Shown here piece by piece: positions 1 through 8,909 of a stretch of DNA of 64,000 bases. The DNA is from Microvirga sp. TS319. Lineage in GTDB: Bacteria > Pseudomonadota > Alphaproteobacteria > Rhizobiales > Beijerinckiaceae. Numbering within the stretch: position 1 is the first letter of the stretch; every line of letters starts with the position of its first letter. Made by a program: the position numbers and the translations under genes. Below the pieces are notes generated by a model, which did not search any database, was not told the origin of the DNA, and was given only the letters and a program-made list of their open reading frames with translations. The DNA lies in the NCBI RefSeq assembly GCF_041276405.1, contig NZ_JBGGGT010000002.1, positions 781,001 through 845,000 on the forward strand, written 5' to 3'.

Positions 1-166
1 AAAAAGGCTCCGGAACAGCGGAGCTTATCCATACCCATGGGGCCGTCGTCTGTCACCATGGACAGGTTCGTGAGCCGGCTTCGGACCCCCTAGCGTGTCG
101 TCGCAGTGTCATATAACTTTGCAACTGGGGAACACGGGTAAAAGCCCGACCTTATGGAGGATGACA

Positions 167-1240
167 ATGTTGACCAAGCGCGCCGGCTTGAAGCTGGCCA
201 CAGCTTTCGCCGCTCTCATGATCGCCGGAACGGCCCAGGCGGCCGAGAAGCTCCGGCTCCTGACCTGGGCGGACTACGCTCCGAAGGAGGTCGTGGATCA
301 GTTCACCAAGGAAACCGGGATCGACGTCGAGATCACGCTCTCGAACAACGAGGAGATGATCTCCAAGCTGCGCGCAACCCAGGGCGCCGGCTTCGATCTG
401 GTGCAGCCGAGCCAGGACCGCATCGCGGGCCCGCAAGCGGAATTCGGAATCTACAAGCCGCTCGACCTGTCGAAGCTCAAATCCGACCAGTTCATCGCCT
501 CCATGCTCGAGGCGACCAAGAAGAACACCACCGTGGACGGCAAGGTCTACGGCGTTCCCCACATCTGGGGCACCGATGGTCTCATCGTGAACACGAAGGC
601 CGCGCCGAAGGTTGCCGACTACAACGACCTTTGCGACCCGTCGCTCGCCGGCAAGACGAGCTTCCGCGCCAAGCGCCCGGCGCTCATCGCCTTCGCGTTC
701 GCCAACGGCATGGATCCCTTCGCGTCCTACGGCGATGCCAAGGCCTATGCCGCGATGATGGACAAGGTCGGCGCCAAGCTCGCCGAGTGCAAGAAGAACG
801 TGAAGTTTTTCTGGGACGGCAAGGATCAGCTTCTCAATGCTATCCGTTCCGGCGAAGTCGTCGCCGCCATGGCGTGGGACACAGGCGGCTGGAAGCTGAA
901 CTCCGAGAACCCGGACATCAAGTTCATCGCCCCGAAGTCCGGCGCTCTGGGCTGGGTCGACACCTTCGCCATTCCGGCCAAGGGTCGCAACGACGATGCC
1001 GCCTACAAGTGGATCAACTTCAACATGCGTCCTGAGGTCGCCGCGAAGGTGGCCGCTTCCGCCGGCAACTTCACGGCATCCAACGGCGCCGACAAGCTCA
1101 TGCAGGGCAAGCTGAAGGATCAGTTCGCCGACAGCTTCCCGAAGGCCGCGATCGACAACATCAAGTGGTATCCGGCCGTGCCCGCGGGCATCGAGGAGAT
1201 CGAAGGCAAGGTCCTCGACCGCCTGAAGGCCGGCTCGTAA
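167..1240 (+). CDS. Spermidine/putrescine-type ABC transporter substrate-binding protein (PotD/PotF-like)
   Basis: Periplasmic binding protein of a polyamine-type ABC importer, about 357 aa. A Sec signal peptide is visible (hydrophobic stretch at about residues 8-22, AQA cleavage site near residue 25), followed by the family's LTWADYAP-type start of the mature domain. The ATG at 167 is chosen because GGAGG at 156-160 lies 6 bases upstream; an in-frame ATG at 161 is too close to that site and an earlier GTG at 95 has none. First gene of a four-gene set with an ATPase and two permeases, and separated from them by a strong hairpin terminator, which should give extra binding protein over membrane components. 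The polyamine substrate is inferred from family only. Confidence 0.88.
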   Translation: MLTKRAGLKLATAFAALMIAGTAQAAEKLRLLTWADYAPKEVVDQFTKETGIDVEITLSNNEEMISKLRATQGAGFDLVQPSQDRIAGPQAEFGIYKPLDLSKLKSDQFIASMLEATKKNTTVDGKVYGVPHIWGTDGLIVNTKAAPKVADYNDLCDPSLAGKTSFRAKRPALIAFAFANGMDPFASYGDAKAYAAMMDKVGAKLAECKKNVKFFWDGKDQLLNAIRSGEVVAAMAWDTGGWKLNSENPDIKFIAPKSGALGWVDTFAIPAKGRNDDAAYKWINFNMRPEVAAKVAASAGNFTASNGADKLMQGKLKDQFADSFPKAAIDNIKWYPAVPAGIEEIEGKVLDRLKAGS

Positions 1241-1260
1241 CATCCGCTTCCTCACGATCA

Positions 1261-1297
1261 GTCATCCCCTGGCGTCGTGCCGGGGGATGACCTTTTT
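1261..1297 (+). terminator. Intrinsic terminator/attenuator after the binding-protein gene
   Basis: GTCATCCCC at 1261-1269 pairs perfectly with GGGGATGAC at 1283-1291, and the stem continues inward through a few more pairs. Five T follow at 1293-1297. It sits between the binding-protein gene and the ATPase gene of one transporter set, so it probably works by partial read-through. Confidence 0.82.
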
Positions 1298-1309
1298 CGG
1301 CGCGCGTCC

Positions 1310-2398
1310 ATGGCACAAATCACCGATCTCGATCTCGTTCACGTCATCAAGCGTTTCGGCTCCTATGCGGCCGTCAACGACGTGAGTTTCAGCGTCGCTC
1401 CCGGCGAATTCTTCTCCATTCTCGGGCCCTCCGGCTGCGGCAAGACCACGTTGATGCGGATGATTGCGGGTTTCGAGGACCCGACCTCCGGCGACATCCG
1501 AATTCGCGGGAAGTCGATGATCGGCGTTCCGGCCAACAGGCGCCCCGTGAACATGGTGTTTCAGAGTCTCGCGCTCTTTCCGATGATGAGCGTGGGGGAG
1601 AACGTTGCCTATGGCCTGACCAGCCGCGGCGTTTCCCGCGCCGAGGCCGAGGAGCGCGCCGGCCGCATGCTGGAGCGCGTAGGCCTGAAAGGTTTCGGCA
1701 ACCGTCGCGTCACGGCTCTGTCCGGGGGACAGCGCCAGCGCGTCGCCATCGCCCGATGCCTCGTTCTGGAGCCGACGCTCGTTCTTCTCGACGAGCCCCT
1801 CGGCGCGCTCGACCTCAAGCTGCGCGAACACATGAAGATCGAGCTCAAGCAGCTGCAGGCCACCTTCAACACCACTTTCGCCTATATCACTCATGACCAG
1901 TCGGAAGCGCTCGTCATGTCCGATCGCATCGCGGTCATGAACCAGGGCAGGTTCGAGCAGGTCGGAAGCCCGCGCGAGCTCTATCATCATCCCGCAACGC
2001 CCTTCGTGGCGAGCTTCGTCGGCGAGACGAACAAATGGCAGGGCGAAGCAGCGGCCGCCGCCGCCGACGGCACCGTTGCCATACGTCTGCCGTCCGGCAC
2101 GATGGTCCAAGGGCAGGGCAAGGTCGTCGATAAGGCAACGCTCGCCTTCGTACGCCCCGAGGCCATCGCGCTGGCACAGGATTCATCGTCTCTCGGTGGC
2201 CTGCCGAACCGGTTCGAGGGCCGCGTCTCGGCCGTGCTGTTCGATGGTGCGAATTCGAGCCTGCTGATCGATGCGGCGGGTTTCGACGAGCCCGTGCGGG
2301 CGGTGCTGCCGCAGGCCGGTCCGCTCGCCGGCATTCAGGTCGGCGCGCCGATTCATGTCGGCTGGGCGGTCGAAGCCATGAAGGTCTTCGCCGCATGA
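1310..2398 (+). CDS. Polyamine-type ABC transporter ATP-binding protein (PotA-like)
   Basis: Cytoplasmic ATPase of the importer, about 362 aa. Walker A GPSGCGKTT is at residues 39-47, signature LSGGQ at 137-141, Walker B VLLDEP at 158-163 and the switch histidine in YITHDQSEA near 195. The C-terminal roughly 120 residues form the TOBE-like regulatory domain usual for PotA and other CUT1/MOI-type ATPases. The ATG at 1310 gives the normal N-terminus; an in-frame GTG at 1277 would lie inside the terminator hairpin and is rejected. It overlaps the next permease gene by 4 bases (ATGA). Confidence 0.92.
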   Translation: MAQITDLDLVHVIKRFGSYAAVNDVSFSVAPGEFFSILGPSGCGKTTLMRMIAGFEDPTSGDIRIRGKSMIGVPANRRPVNMVFQSLALFPMMSVGENVAYGLTSRGVSRAEAEERAGRMLERVGLKGFGNRRVTALSGGQRQRVAIARCLVLEPTLVLLDEPLGALDLKLREHMKIELKQLQATFNTTFAYITHDQSEALVMSDRIAVMNQGRFEQVGSPRELYHHPATPFVASFVGETNKWQGEAAAAAADGTVAIRLPSGTMVQGQGKVVDKATLAFVRPEAIALAQDSSSLGGLPNRFEGRVSAVLFDGANSSLLIDAAGFDEPVRAVLPQAGPLAGIQVGAPIHVGWAVEAMKVFAA

Positions 2399-3264
2399 GC
2401 ACGAAACCGGCCCAGCGTCTCACGCTCTTTCTGCTTCTGGCGCCGGCCGTGCTCTGGCTCGGTGTGCTCATCGTTCTGCCGCATGTGGAGATCCTCGTCC
2501 TCTCCTTCAGCGAGAGGGTGGCTCCGCGCGTCTATGCCTTCGGCTTCGGCAACTACCTCGAATTCTTCACCGAACCGCTCTATTGGCGCACCTTCGCGAG
2601 GACGGCGATCGTGTCGATCGTGGTGACGGCGCTCACTCTCGTGCTCGCCTTTCCCATCGCGCTCTATATCGCCCGCGTCGCCCAGGGGCGGCTGAAGGCG
2701 ATGCTGCTGCTGCTCTGCCTTCTGCCGTTCTGGGTCTCCGAGCTCGTGCGCACGCTCGGCTGGATGATGCTTCTGCGCGAGACAGGCGTGATCTCCTACC
2801 TGCTCCAGGCGACGGGAGTGACCGGGGAGCGAATCGAGTTTCTCTACAACGACGGCGCCGTCATTCTCGGCCTCGTCTATGGCGGCCTTCTTTTCATGAT
2901 CGTGCCGCTCGCCAATGCACTGGAGAGCCTGGAGCCGGCCGTGGTCGAAGCGGGCTTCGATCTCGGCGGCAGCCGCTGGACGGTGCTGCGCCGGATCGTC
3001 ATTCCTCATGCGATGCCCGGCATCGTGGCCGGCTCGATCATCGTGTTCATGCTCACCGTCGGCAATTTCGCGACGCCGGTGCTGCTGGGCGGCAAGAACG
3101 GGCTGTGGTTCACGGAGCAGATCTACGCGCAGTTCATCACGCGGTTCAACTGGCCGCAGGGCGCAGCCTTCGGCATGCTCCTTCTCCTGCTGTCCTCCGC
3201 CATCGTCTGGGCCGGACTTCGTCTCACCGGACAGAGCCTGGGCACCACCTTGAAGCAGGCTTGA
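2395..3264 (+). CDS. Polyamine-type ABC transporter permease (PotB-like)
   Basis: Inner-membrane permease of 289 aa with about six hydrophobic segments, beginning with a strong helix at residues 9-30. The conserved cytoplasmic loop that contacts the ATPase is visible as EAGFDLGGSRWTVLRRIVIP (about residues 184-203), the EAA motif of binding-protein-dependent permeases. Its ATG overlaps the ATPase stop (ATGA), so the two are probably translationally coupled. It pairs with the following gene to make a heterodimeric channel. Confidence 0.92.
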   Translation: MSTKPAQRLTLFLLLAPAVLWLGVLIVLPHVEILVLSFSERVAPRVYAFGFGNYLEFFTEPLYWRTFARTAIVSIVVTALTLVLAFPIALYIARVAQGRLKAMLLLLCLLPFWVSELVRTLGWMMLLRETGVISYLLQATGVTGERIEFLYNDGAVILGLVYGGLLFMIVPLANALESLEPAVVEAGFDLGGSRWTVLRRIVIPHAMPGIVAGSIIVFMLTVGNFATPVLLGGKNGLWFTEQIYAQFITRFNWPQGAAFGMLLLLLSSAIVWAGLRLTGQSLGTTLKQA

Positions 3265-3270
3265 CCCGTC

Positions 3271-4110
3271 ATGAACCGTCCGTCCTTCGCCTGGAAGCTC
3301 TATATCGCGGCGTTCTACGCGTTCCTGTTCGCGCCGCTCCTGGTCGTGGCGGTCTTCGCCTTCAATGCCAGCCCGTTCCCGTCTCCTCCCTGGAGGGGTT
3401 TCACGCTCGAATGGTTCATCGGCTCGGGCGAGACTTTCGGAAAGCCGGGCGTGCTGGTCGATCCGATCTGGCTCGACACCATCGCCAACAGCTTCAAGAT
3501 CGCCGTGCCCGTGGCGCTCCTCGCCGTTATCGTCGGCACCGTGAATGCATGGGTGCTGGAGCGGGCCGAATTTCCCGGAAAGACGCTCCTGTCGATGATG
3601 ATGCTCTGGCCGCTCGTCATTCCCGGCGTGGTGCTCGGCATCTCCATCCTCGCCTTCTTCTCGCGGGTGGCGAACGGGCTCGAGGAGTGGCTTCAGACCG
3701 ATCTCGATTTTCTGCGCCCCGGCCTGCCTCTGGTCGTTCTGGGCCAGCTCTCGTTCATTCTGACGATTTCGACGCTCATCATCGCGGCACGGCTGCGCAA
3801 ATTCGACCGCTCGCTCGAAGAAGCGGCCTTCGATCTCGGAGCCAGCCGTGCGCGTGTGCTGCGCACGATCACGCTGCCGTTCTTGAGCCCCGCGCTCGTC
3901 GGCGCGGGACTTGTGGCCCTGCTCATGTCGTTCGAGAATTTCAACACGACACTGATGCTCGTGGGGTCCGAGCCGCCGCTGCCGATCACCATGTACGGTC
4001 AGATGCGCGAGGGGGCAACGCCGGCGATCAATGCCGTGAGTCTCCTGCTGATGCTCGGCGTCGGCGGCATCGCGAGCATCTTCGCGCTCACCGCGAAGGC
4101 GGAACGGTAA
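3271..4110 (+). CDS. Polyamine-type ABC transporter permease (PotC-like)
   Basis: Second permease subunit, 279 aa, starting 6 bases after the first one. It has about six transmembrane segments and an EAA loop reading EEAAFDLGASRARVLRTITL (about residues 182-201). The order binding protein, ATPase, PotB, PotC and the sequence style fit the polyamine/opine/2-aminoethylphosphonate importer group; which substrate is carried cannot be read from sequence alone. Confidence 0.92.
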   Translation: MNRPSFAWKLYIAAFYAFLFAPLLVVAVFAFNASPFPSPPWRGFTLEWFIGSGETFGKPGVLVDPIWLDTIANSFKIAVPVALLAVIVGTVNAWVLERAEFPGKTLLSMMMLWPLVIPGVVLGISILAFFSRVANGLEEWLQTDLDFLRPGLPLVVLGQLSFILTISTLIIAARLRKFDRSLEEAAFDLGASRARVLRTITLPFLSPALVGAGLVALLMSFENFNTTLMLVGSEPPLPITMYGQMREGATPAINAVSLLLMLGVGGIASIFALTAKAER

Positions 4111-4148
4111 AATTCATCAACGCGGCGTTATCGAGAAAGCTCGGACGT

Positions 4149-4175
4149 GCATGGCCGCAGGACATGCGGCCATGC
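4149..4175. terminator. Hairpin between convergent operons
   Basis: GCATGGCCGCA (4149-4159) and TGCGGCCATGC (4165-4175) form a perfect 11-bp stem with a 5-base loop. It lies between the end of the polyamine-type operon on + and the end of the peptide-transport operon on -. No T tract follows on either side, so termination is inferred from position and stem strength. Confidence 0.45.
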
Positions 4176-4199
4176 CGGAGTGGGACTGACGGGGCGGGG

Positions 4200-5267
4200 T
4201 CACCGTCCCCAGGTACGATCGAGAACGTTGATCCAGTTCTCGTAGCAGAGCTTGCGCAACGTCGCCTCGTCATAGCCGTGCCTGCGCATGGCATCGACGA
4301 GGCGCGGCAGTCCGCGCACGTCACCGATCTCGGCCGGAATGGTTGCGCCGTCGAAATCGGACCCCAGGCCGACGCCGTCGACACCCACATGCTCGATGAG
4401 GTGATCCATGTGGCGGATCATCTCCTCCAGCGGCGTCTTGTCGTCGCGTTGCCCGTCGGGCCGGATGAACGAGGTGGCGAAGTTCACGCCCACCATGCCG
4501 CGGCTTTCGCGGATGGCGGCGAGCTGCTTGTCCGTCAGGTTGCGCGAGTGCTGACACACGGCATAGGCGTTCGAATGCGTAGCGACCAAAGGCGCATCCG
4601 ACAGCTTGGCGATGTCCCAGAAACCCTTTTCGTTGAGGTGCGAGAGATCGACCATGATCTTCAGGCGGTTGCATGCTCTCACCAGTTCGCGTCCGCGATC
4701 GGTCAGGCCGGGGCCCGTATCGGGCGTCGACGGATAACGGAAGGGGACGCCATGGCCGAAGATGTTCGGGCGGCTCCAGACCGGGCCGAGGGAGCGAAGG
4801 CCGCTTTCATAGAGCACGTCGAGCATGTGCAGATCGGGGTCAATCCCTTCGGCGCCCTCGATATGCAGGATCGCGGCGAGCTTGCCGTTGTCGAGGCAGT
4901 GGCGGATGTCCGCAGCCGACCGGCAGATCTTCACCTCGCCCTTCGAGGCACGCTCGATACGCATCAGAAGCGATGCCATGTGCACCGTTACCTGCTGGCT
5001 CGGAGCCAGCGGCAGTGGTGACGGCAGGGGCACGTCGTATTCGGTGTGGGTCATCAGGGCGTCGACGTCGATGCCCATATCCTCCGAGGGTACGTAAACC
5101 GCGAAGAATCCGCCGAAGAATCCACCCTGCTTCATGCGGGGCCAATCGAGATGGCCGATATTGTCTCCCTCTAGAAACGCCTTCTCGGGCGGGAGCGAGC
5201 CGCGCATGAGGCGCAGGAGAACGTCGTTGTGACCATCGAAAACGGGCATGAGAGGAGCGCGGGACAT
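4200..5267 (-). CDS. Membrane-dipeptidase-family (M19) zinc peptidase
   Basis: Peptidase family M19 (renal dipeptidase type), 355 aa, expected to cleave dipeptides or related amides with a two-zinc centre. Candidate metal ligands are H13 and D15 (DGHNDVLL), E137 (HIEGAEG), H210 (VDLSHLNEKG) and H231 (VATHSNA). The ATG at 5267 is chosen because the family motif starts right after it. There is no signal peptide, so the enzyme is probably cytoplasmic. It is the last gene of the peptide ABC transporter operon, 32 bases after the DppF-like gene, which suggests it hydrolyses the imported peptides. Confidence 0.9.
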   Translation of the reverse strand: MSRAPLMPVFDGHNDVLLRLMRGSLPPEKAFLEGDNIGHLDWPRMKQGGFFGGFFAVYVPSEDMGIDVDALMTHTEYDVPLPSPLPLAPSQQVTVHMASLLMRIERASKGEVKICRSAADIRHCLDNGKLAAILHIEGAEGIDPDLHMLDVLYESGLRSLGPVWSRPNIFGHGVPFRYPSTPDTGPGLTDRGRELVRACNRLKIMVDLSHLNEKGFWDIAKLSDAPLVATHSNAYAVCQHSRNLTDKQLAAIRESRGMVGVNFATSFIRPDGQRDDKTPLEEMIRHMDHLIEHVGVDGVGLGSDFDGATIPAEIGDVRGLPRLVDAMRRHGYDEATLRKLCYENWINVLDRTWGR

Positions 5268-5299
5268 GTTTTCAAACAATCCTATGAAGTGGAAACGTC

Positions 5300-6079
5300 T
5301 CAGCCGACTTTGGCGTGCACCGGCTGCGATTGATTGCGCGTGAAGCCCTGGCTCGCCTGGATCAGGGACTGGGTATACTCGTTTGCGGCCTTGCTGGAGC
5401 GCAGAGCCTCCGACGCCGTCTCCTCCACGGCCTCGCCGTGGCGCATGACGAGCAGGCGCTCGCATAGATGCGCGACCACGGCGAGATCATGGCTCACCAG
5501 AATATAGGTCAGGCCCATCTTGCGGCGCAGCTCGTCGAGAAGGTTCAGGATCTCCGCCTGCACGGATGCGTCGAGCGCCGAGGTCGGCTCGTCGAGGAGC
5601 AGCACCTTGGGGCGCAGGATGAGCGCGCGCGCGATCGCGATGCGCTGACGCTGACCGCCCGACAGCTGATGCGGATAGCGGAATCGGAAGGAAGGGCCGA
5701 GGCCCACTTCCTTCAGCGCCTGAAGGATGCGGGCCTCCGCATCCTTCACGCCGTGAATGGCGAGCGGCTCCGAGAGCGTGCGGTCGACCGTGTGGCGCGG
5801 GTGGAGCGAGGCATAGGGGTCCTGGAAGACCATCTGCACCGTTCGGTAGAAATCCCTGCTGCGCGGCGTGGTCACTTCCTTGCCATCCACGAGCACATGC
5901 CCGCCCGTGATCGGCGCAAGGCCGCAGATGGCGCGCAGCACCGTCGATTTGCCGGAGCCGGATTCGCCTACGAGACCATAGGCCTCGCCGCGCTTGACCG
6001 TGAAGCTTACGTCTTTGACCGCTTCGACCCGGAGGCGGCCCGTGCCGAAGACGACATTGAGGTTCTGAATATCGAGCAT
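5300..6079 (-). CDS. Peptide ABC transporter ATP-binding protein (DppF-like)
   Basis: One of two ATPases of the peptide importer, 259 aa. Walker [10 protein letters not shown] is at residues 38-46, followed by [15 protein letters not shown] and [11 protein letters not shown]. At 259 aa it is shorter than typical DppF/OppF (about 320-330 aa): little remains of the C-terminal extension, and I see no cysteine cluster of the kind expected for the iron-sulphur site described in that extension. It starts 2 bases after the DppD-like gene ends. Confidence 0.9.
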   Translation of the reverse strand: MLDIQNLNVVFGTGRLRVEAVKDVSFTVKRGEAYGLVGESGSGKSTVLRAICGLAPITGGHVLVDGKEVTTPRSRDFYRTVQMVFQDPYASLHPRHTVDRTLSEPLAIHGVKDAEARILQALKEVGLGPSFRFRYPHQLSGGQRQRIAIARALILRPKVLLLDEPTSALDASVQAEILNLLDELRRKMGLTYILVSHDLAVVAHLCERLLVMRHGEAVEETASEALRSSKAANEYTQSLIQASQGFTRNQSQPVHAKVG

Positions 6080-6081
6080 GA

Positions 6082-6918
6082 TCAGAGCGCCCAGGATGGA
6101 TCGCGGTTCAGGGTCGGAAGCGGGCGAACGTCATCCGCTAGGGTCGGCAGGCAGCGCATGAGACCTTGCGTGTAGGGATGCTGGGCATTGCGGAAGTTCT
6201 TGGCCTCCAACTCTTCCACCACGCGGCCCGCATACATCACGAGAACGCGGTCGCAGAAGGACGAGACGAGCTTCAGGTCGTGCGAGATGAAGACGAGGCC
6301 CATGCCGCGCTCGGTCACGAGCTCGTCGAGAATGCGCAGAACCTCCATCGACACCGTCACGTCGAGGGCCGAGGTGGGCTCGTCGGCGATGAGGAGGTCC
6401 GGATCCGTGACGAGCATCATGGCGATCATGGCGCGCTGGCCCATGCCGCCCGACACCTCGTGCGGATAGAGCGCGAAGACCCGTCCCGGGTCGCGCATCT
6501 TCACGGCCTCCAGCATGGTGAGCGCCTTGTCGCGAGCTTCCGCGCGGCTGGATTTCGCATGCGCCTGGTAGGCCTCGATGATCTGCTCGCCGATGGTCAT
6601 GACCGGGTTCAGCGAGTATTTCGGATCCTGCATCACCATGCTGATGCGGCCCCCGCGCAGGGTTCTCAACGTGCGCTTGGAGGCGGTGAGCAGATCGACA
6701 TCGTCGAAATTCAGGCGCTTGGCCGTGACTTCCCCGGGGGGCGGCGTGAGGCCAAGGATGGCGCGACCCGTCTGCGACTTGCCCGAGCCGGACTCGCCGA
6801 CGATGCCGAGCCGCTCGCGGCCGAGTTGAAAGGACACGCCGCGCACCGCCTCGACGGTGCCGGTGCGCAGGTGGAAGCGGACGCGGAGGTCTTCGACTTC
6901 GAGAAGCGGCTTCGTCAT
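6082..6918 (-). CDS. Peptide ABC transporter ATP-binding protein (DppD-like)
   Basis: Second ATPase of the peptide importer, 278 aa. Walker [10 protein letters not shown] (about residues 38-46) ends in Q where most members have S or T, the signature is VSGGMGQRAMIAMML and Walker B is [12 protein letters not shown]. The GGMGQR form of the signature and the altered Walker A are unusual but recur in some peptide-family ATPases. The start codon overlaps the stop of the upstream permease gene (ATGA). Confidence 0.9.
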   Translation of the reverse strand: MTKPLLEVEDLRVRFHLRTGTVEAVRGVSFQLGRERLGIVGESGSGKSQTGRAILGLTPPPGEVTAKRLNFDDVDLLTASKRTLRTLRGGRISMVMQDPKYSLNPVMTIGEQIIEAYQAHAKSSRAEARDKALTMLEAVKMRDPGRVFALYPHEVSGGMGQRAMIAMMLVTDPDLLIADEPTSALDVTVSMEVLRILDELVTERGMGLVFISHDLKLVSSFCDRVLVMYAGRVVEELEAKNFRNAQHPYTQGLMRCLPTLADDVRPLPTLNRDPSWAL

Positions 6919-7847
6919 TTCGCGGCCTTCGGATCGAGAACGTCACGCAGGCCGTCGCCCAGCAGGTTGAAGCCCAGGCTCACTACGAAGATGGCCAGGC
7001 CCGGCATGGCGGCGACCCACCATTGATCGATGAGATAGTTGCGGCCCGTCGCGACCATGGCACCCCATTCGGGCAGAGGCGGCTGCGCGCCGAGGCCCAG
7101 GAAGCCGAGGCCCGCAGCGGTCAGGATGATGCCGGCCATGTCGAGCGTCACGCGCACGACCAGGGACGAGATGCACAGCGGCACCACATGGCCGAGAATG
7201 ATCCGCGGCGTGGAGGCTCCCTGCAGCTTCACGGCCGCGATGAAATCGCTGTTGCGGATCATTAGCGTCTCCGCACGGGCGATGCGTGCGTAGGGTGGCC
7301 AGGACGTGATCGCGATGGCAATCACCGCATTCTCGATGCCCGGGCCCAAGGCCGCCACGAAGGCGAGCGCGAGAACGAGGCGCGGAAACGCGAGGAAGAT
7401 GTCGGTGATGCGCATCAGCACCGTGTCGACCCAGCCCCCGAGATAACCCGAGATCGTGCCGACCAGAAGTCCGATGGGCGTTGCGATGACCGACACCAGG
7501 ACGATGACGAAGAGTGTGATGCGCGAGCCATAAATGATGCGCGACAGAATATCGCGCGCCTGGTCGTCGGTGCCGAGCCAATAGGTCCCGCTCGGCGGCA
7601 GCAGGCGCTCCGTGCGCAGGTCGCCCCCGACCACGGGAGAATAGGGTGCGATGACGTTCGCGAAGAGAGCGACCAGGATGAGCAGCACCACGATGCCGAG
7701 GCCCAGCACCGCGAGCGGGTTCCTGGTGAAGGAGCGCCAGCCGAGATAGAAGCGGCCGAAGCGCGCCTGCCAGCGGGAAGCCGGTTCGGGCGACAGAAGC
7801 CAGGCCCGCAGGCCCGTGGGTTGAGAAAGGGCAGGGGAGCCGGCCAT
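6915..7847 (-). CDS. Peptide ABC transporter permease (DppC-like)
   Basis: Inner-membrane permease of 310 aa. A cytoplasmic N-terminus with FTRNPLAVLGLGIV leads into the first transmembrane helix, typical of DppC/OppC. The periplasmic part contains GTDDQARDILSRIIYGSR, the family hallmark. The ATG at 7847 shares one base with the stop of the preceding permease gene (TGATG) and gives the normal length; a longer reading frame upstream is antisense noise over the neighbour. Confidence 0.92.
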   Translation of the reverse strand: MAGSPALSQPTGLRAWLLSPEPASRWQARFGRFYLGWRSFTRNPLAVLGLGIVVLLILVALFANVIAPYSPVVGGDLRTERLLPPSGTYWLGTDDQARDILSRIIYGSRITLFVIVLVSVIATPIGLLVGTISGYLGGWVDTVLMRITDIFLAFPRLVLALAFVAALGPGIENAVIAIAITSWPPYARIARAETLMIRNSDFIAAVKLQGASTPRIILGHVVPLCISSLVVRVTLDMAGIILTAAGLGFLGLGAQPPLPEWGAMVATGRNYLIDQWWVAAMPGLAIFVVSLGFNLLGDGLRDVLDPKAAK

Positions 7848-8902
7848 CAGCGGGTCCTCGGATCGAGCAGACGGTAGAGCAGGTCGGAGACGAGATTGAG
7901 CAGCACGAAAACGGCGCCAATCGCAAGCGTTCCACCGAGCACGGCGTTCATATCGGCGTTGCGCAGGGAATTGGTGATGTACTGGCCGAGACCCGGCCAC
8001 GCGAACACGGTTTCGGTCAACACCGATCCTTCGAGAAGATTCGCATAGGACAGCGCGATCACCGTTACCAACGGCACTGCGGCGTTGCGCAGGGCATGGC
8101 GCCAGATCACACGCATCTCGGACAGGCCCTTCACGCGCGCCGCGATCACGTATTCCTGCGCCAGTTCGTTGAGCATGAAGGAGCGCGTCATGCGGCTGAT
8201 ATAGGCGAGCGAGAAATAGCCGAGCAGGCACGCGGGCAGGATGATGTGCGACACCGCATCCCAGAATGCATCCCATTGGCCCTGCATGGCGGTGTCGATC
8301 AGCACGATGCCCGTCACCGGCGTGTAGAGATAGGAATAGGTCACGTCGATGCGCCCTGGACCGGCGACCCAGCCGAGCTTGGCATAGAACAGCAGCAGGC
8401 CCATGAGGCCGAGCCAGAAGATCGGGATGGAATATCCGGCAAGCCCGAGAAAACGCACGACCTGATCGATGAGGCTGCCGCGCTTCACGGCGGCCAGAAC
8501 GCCGAGCGGAATCCCGACGAGAACGCCGATGATGGTGCCCAGCGTTGCTAGTTCGAAGGTCGCGGGGAACGCATTGATGATGTCGGTCATCACCGGGTTC
8601 GTGGTGAGAACCGAATTGCCGAAATCGCCCGTGACGGCCTTCTTCAAATAGATCAGGAACTGCTGGATGAGCGGCAGATCCAGGCCGAGCTCCTCCCGGA
8701 CGCGGGCGTAGACCTGAGGCGGAGCCCGATCGCCGACAATGGCGAGAACCGGATCGATGGGAACGATGCGGCCGATGAAGAAGGTGACGGCAACAAGCCC
8801 GAGAAGGGTCGTCGCCAGCACGAAAACAAAGTGAGCGGTCTTTGTAAGATAGAAGCGGAGGGCGCTGTGCCCTCCGCCTCCATTCGCGATTGAAGATGCC
8901 AT
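7847..8902 (-). CDS. Peptide ABC transporter permease (DppB-like)
   Basis: Inner-membrane permease of about 351 aa. The N-terminal helix, GRIVPIDPVLAIVGDRAPP, the region LGLDLPLIQQFLIYL and the late segment LLEGSVLTETVFAWPGLGQY are standard DppB/OppB landmarks. The start at 8902 lies 7 bases after the binding-protein stop. It forms the channel with the DppC-like protein. Confidence 0.92.
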   Translation of the reverse strand: MASSIANGGGGHSALRFYLTKTAHFVFVLATTLLGLVAVTFFIGRIVPIDPVLAIVGDRAPPQVYARVREELGLDLPLIQQFLIYLKKAVTGDFGNSVLTTNPVMTDIINAFPATFELATLGTIIGVLVGIPLGVLAAVKRGSLIDQVVRFLGLAGYSIPIFWLGLMGLLLFYAKLGWVAGPGRIDVTYSYLYTPVTGIVLIDTAMQGQWDAFWDAVSHIILPACLLGYFSLAYISRMTRSFMLNELAQEYVIAARVKGLSEMRVIWRHALRNAAVPLVTVIALSYANLLEGSVLTETVFAWPGLGQYITNSLRNADMNAVLGGTLAIGAVFVLLNLVSDLLYRLLDPRTR

Positions 8903-8909
8903 CGAAAAA

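Noticed and set aside
95..166. Longer N-terminus (GTG at 95) for the polyamine-type binding protein
   Set aside because: The extra 24 residues have no family likeness and would bury the signal peptide; the ribosome site supports the ATG at 167.
2583..5021. Very long open frame of about 810 codons on + through two permease genes and into the dipeptidase gene
   Set aside because: It is the +1 frame of GC-rich permease genes followed by the antisense of the dipeptidase. Its translation is Arg/Ala/Gly-rich without any domain, while all three true genes have clear family motifs.
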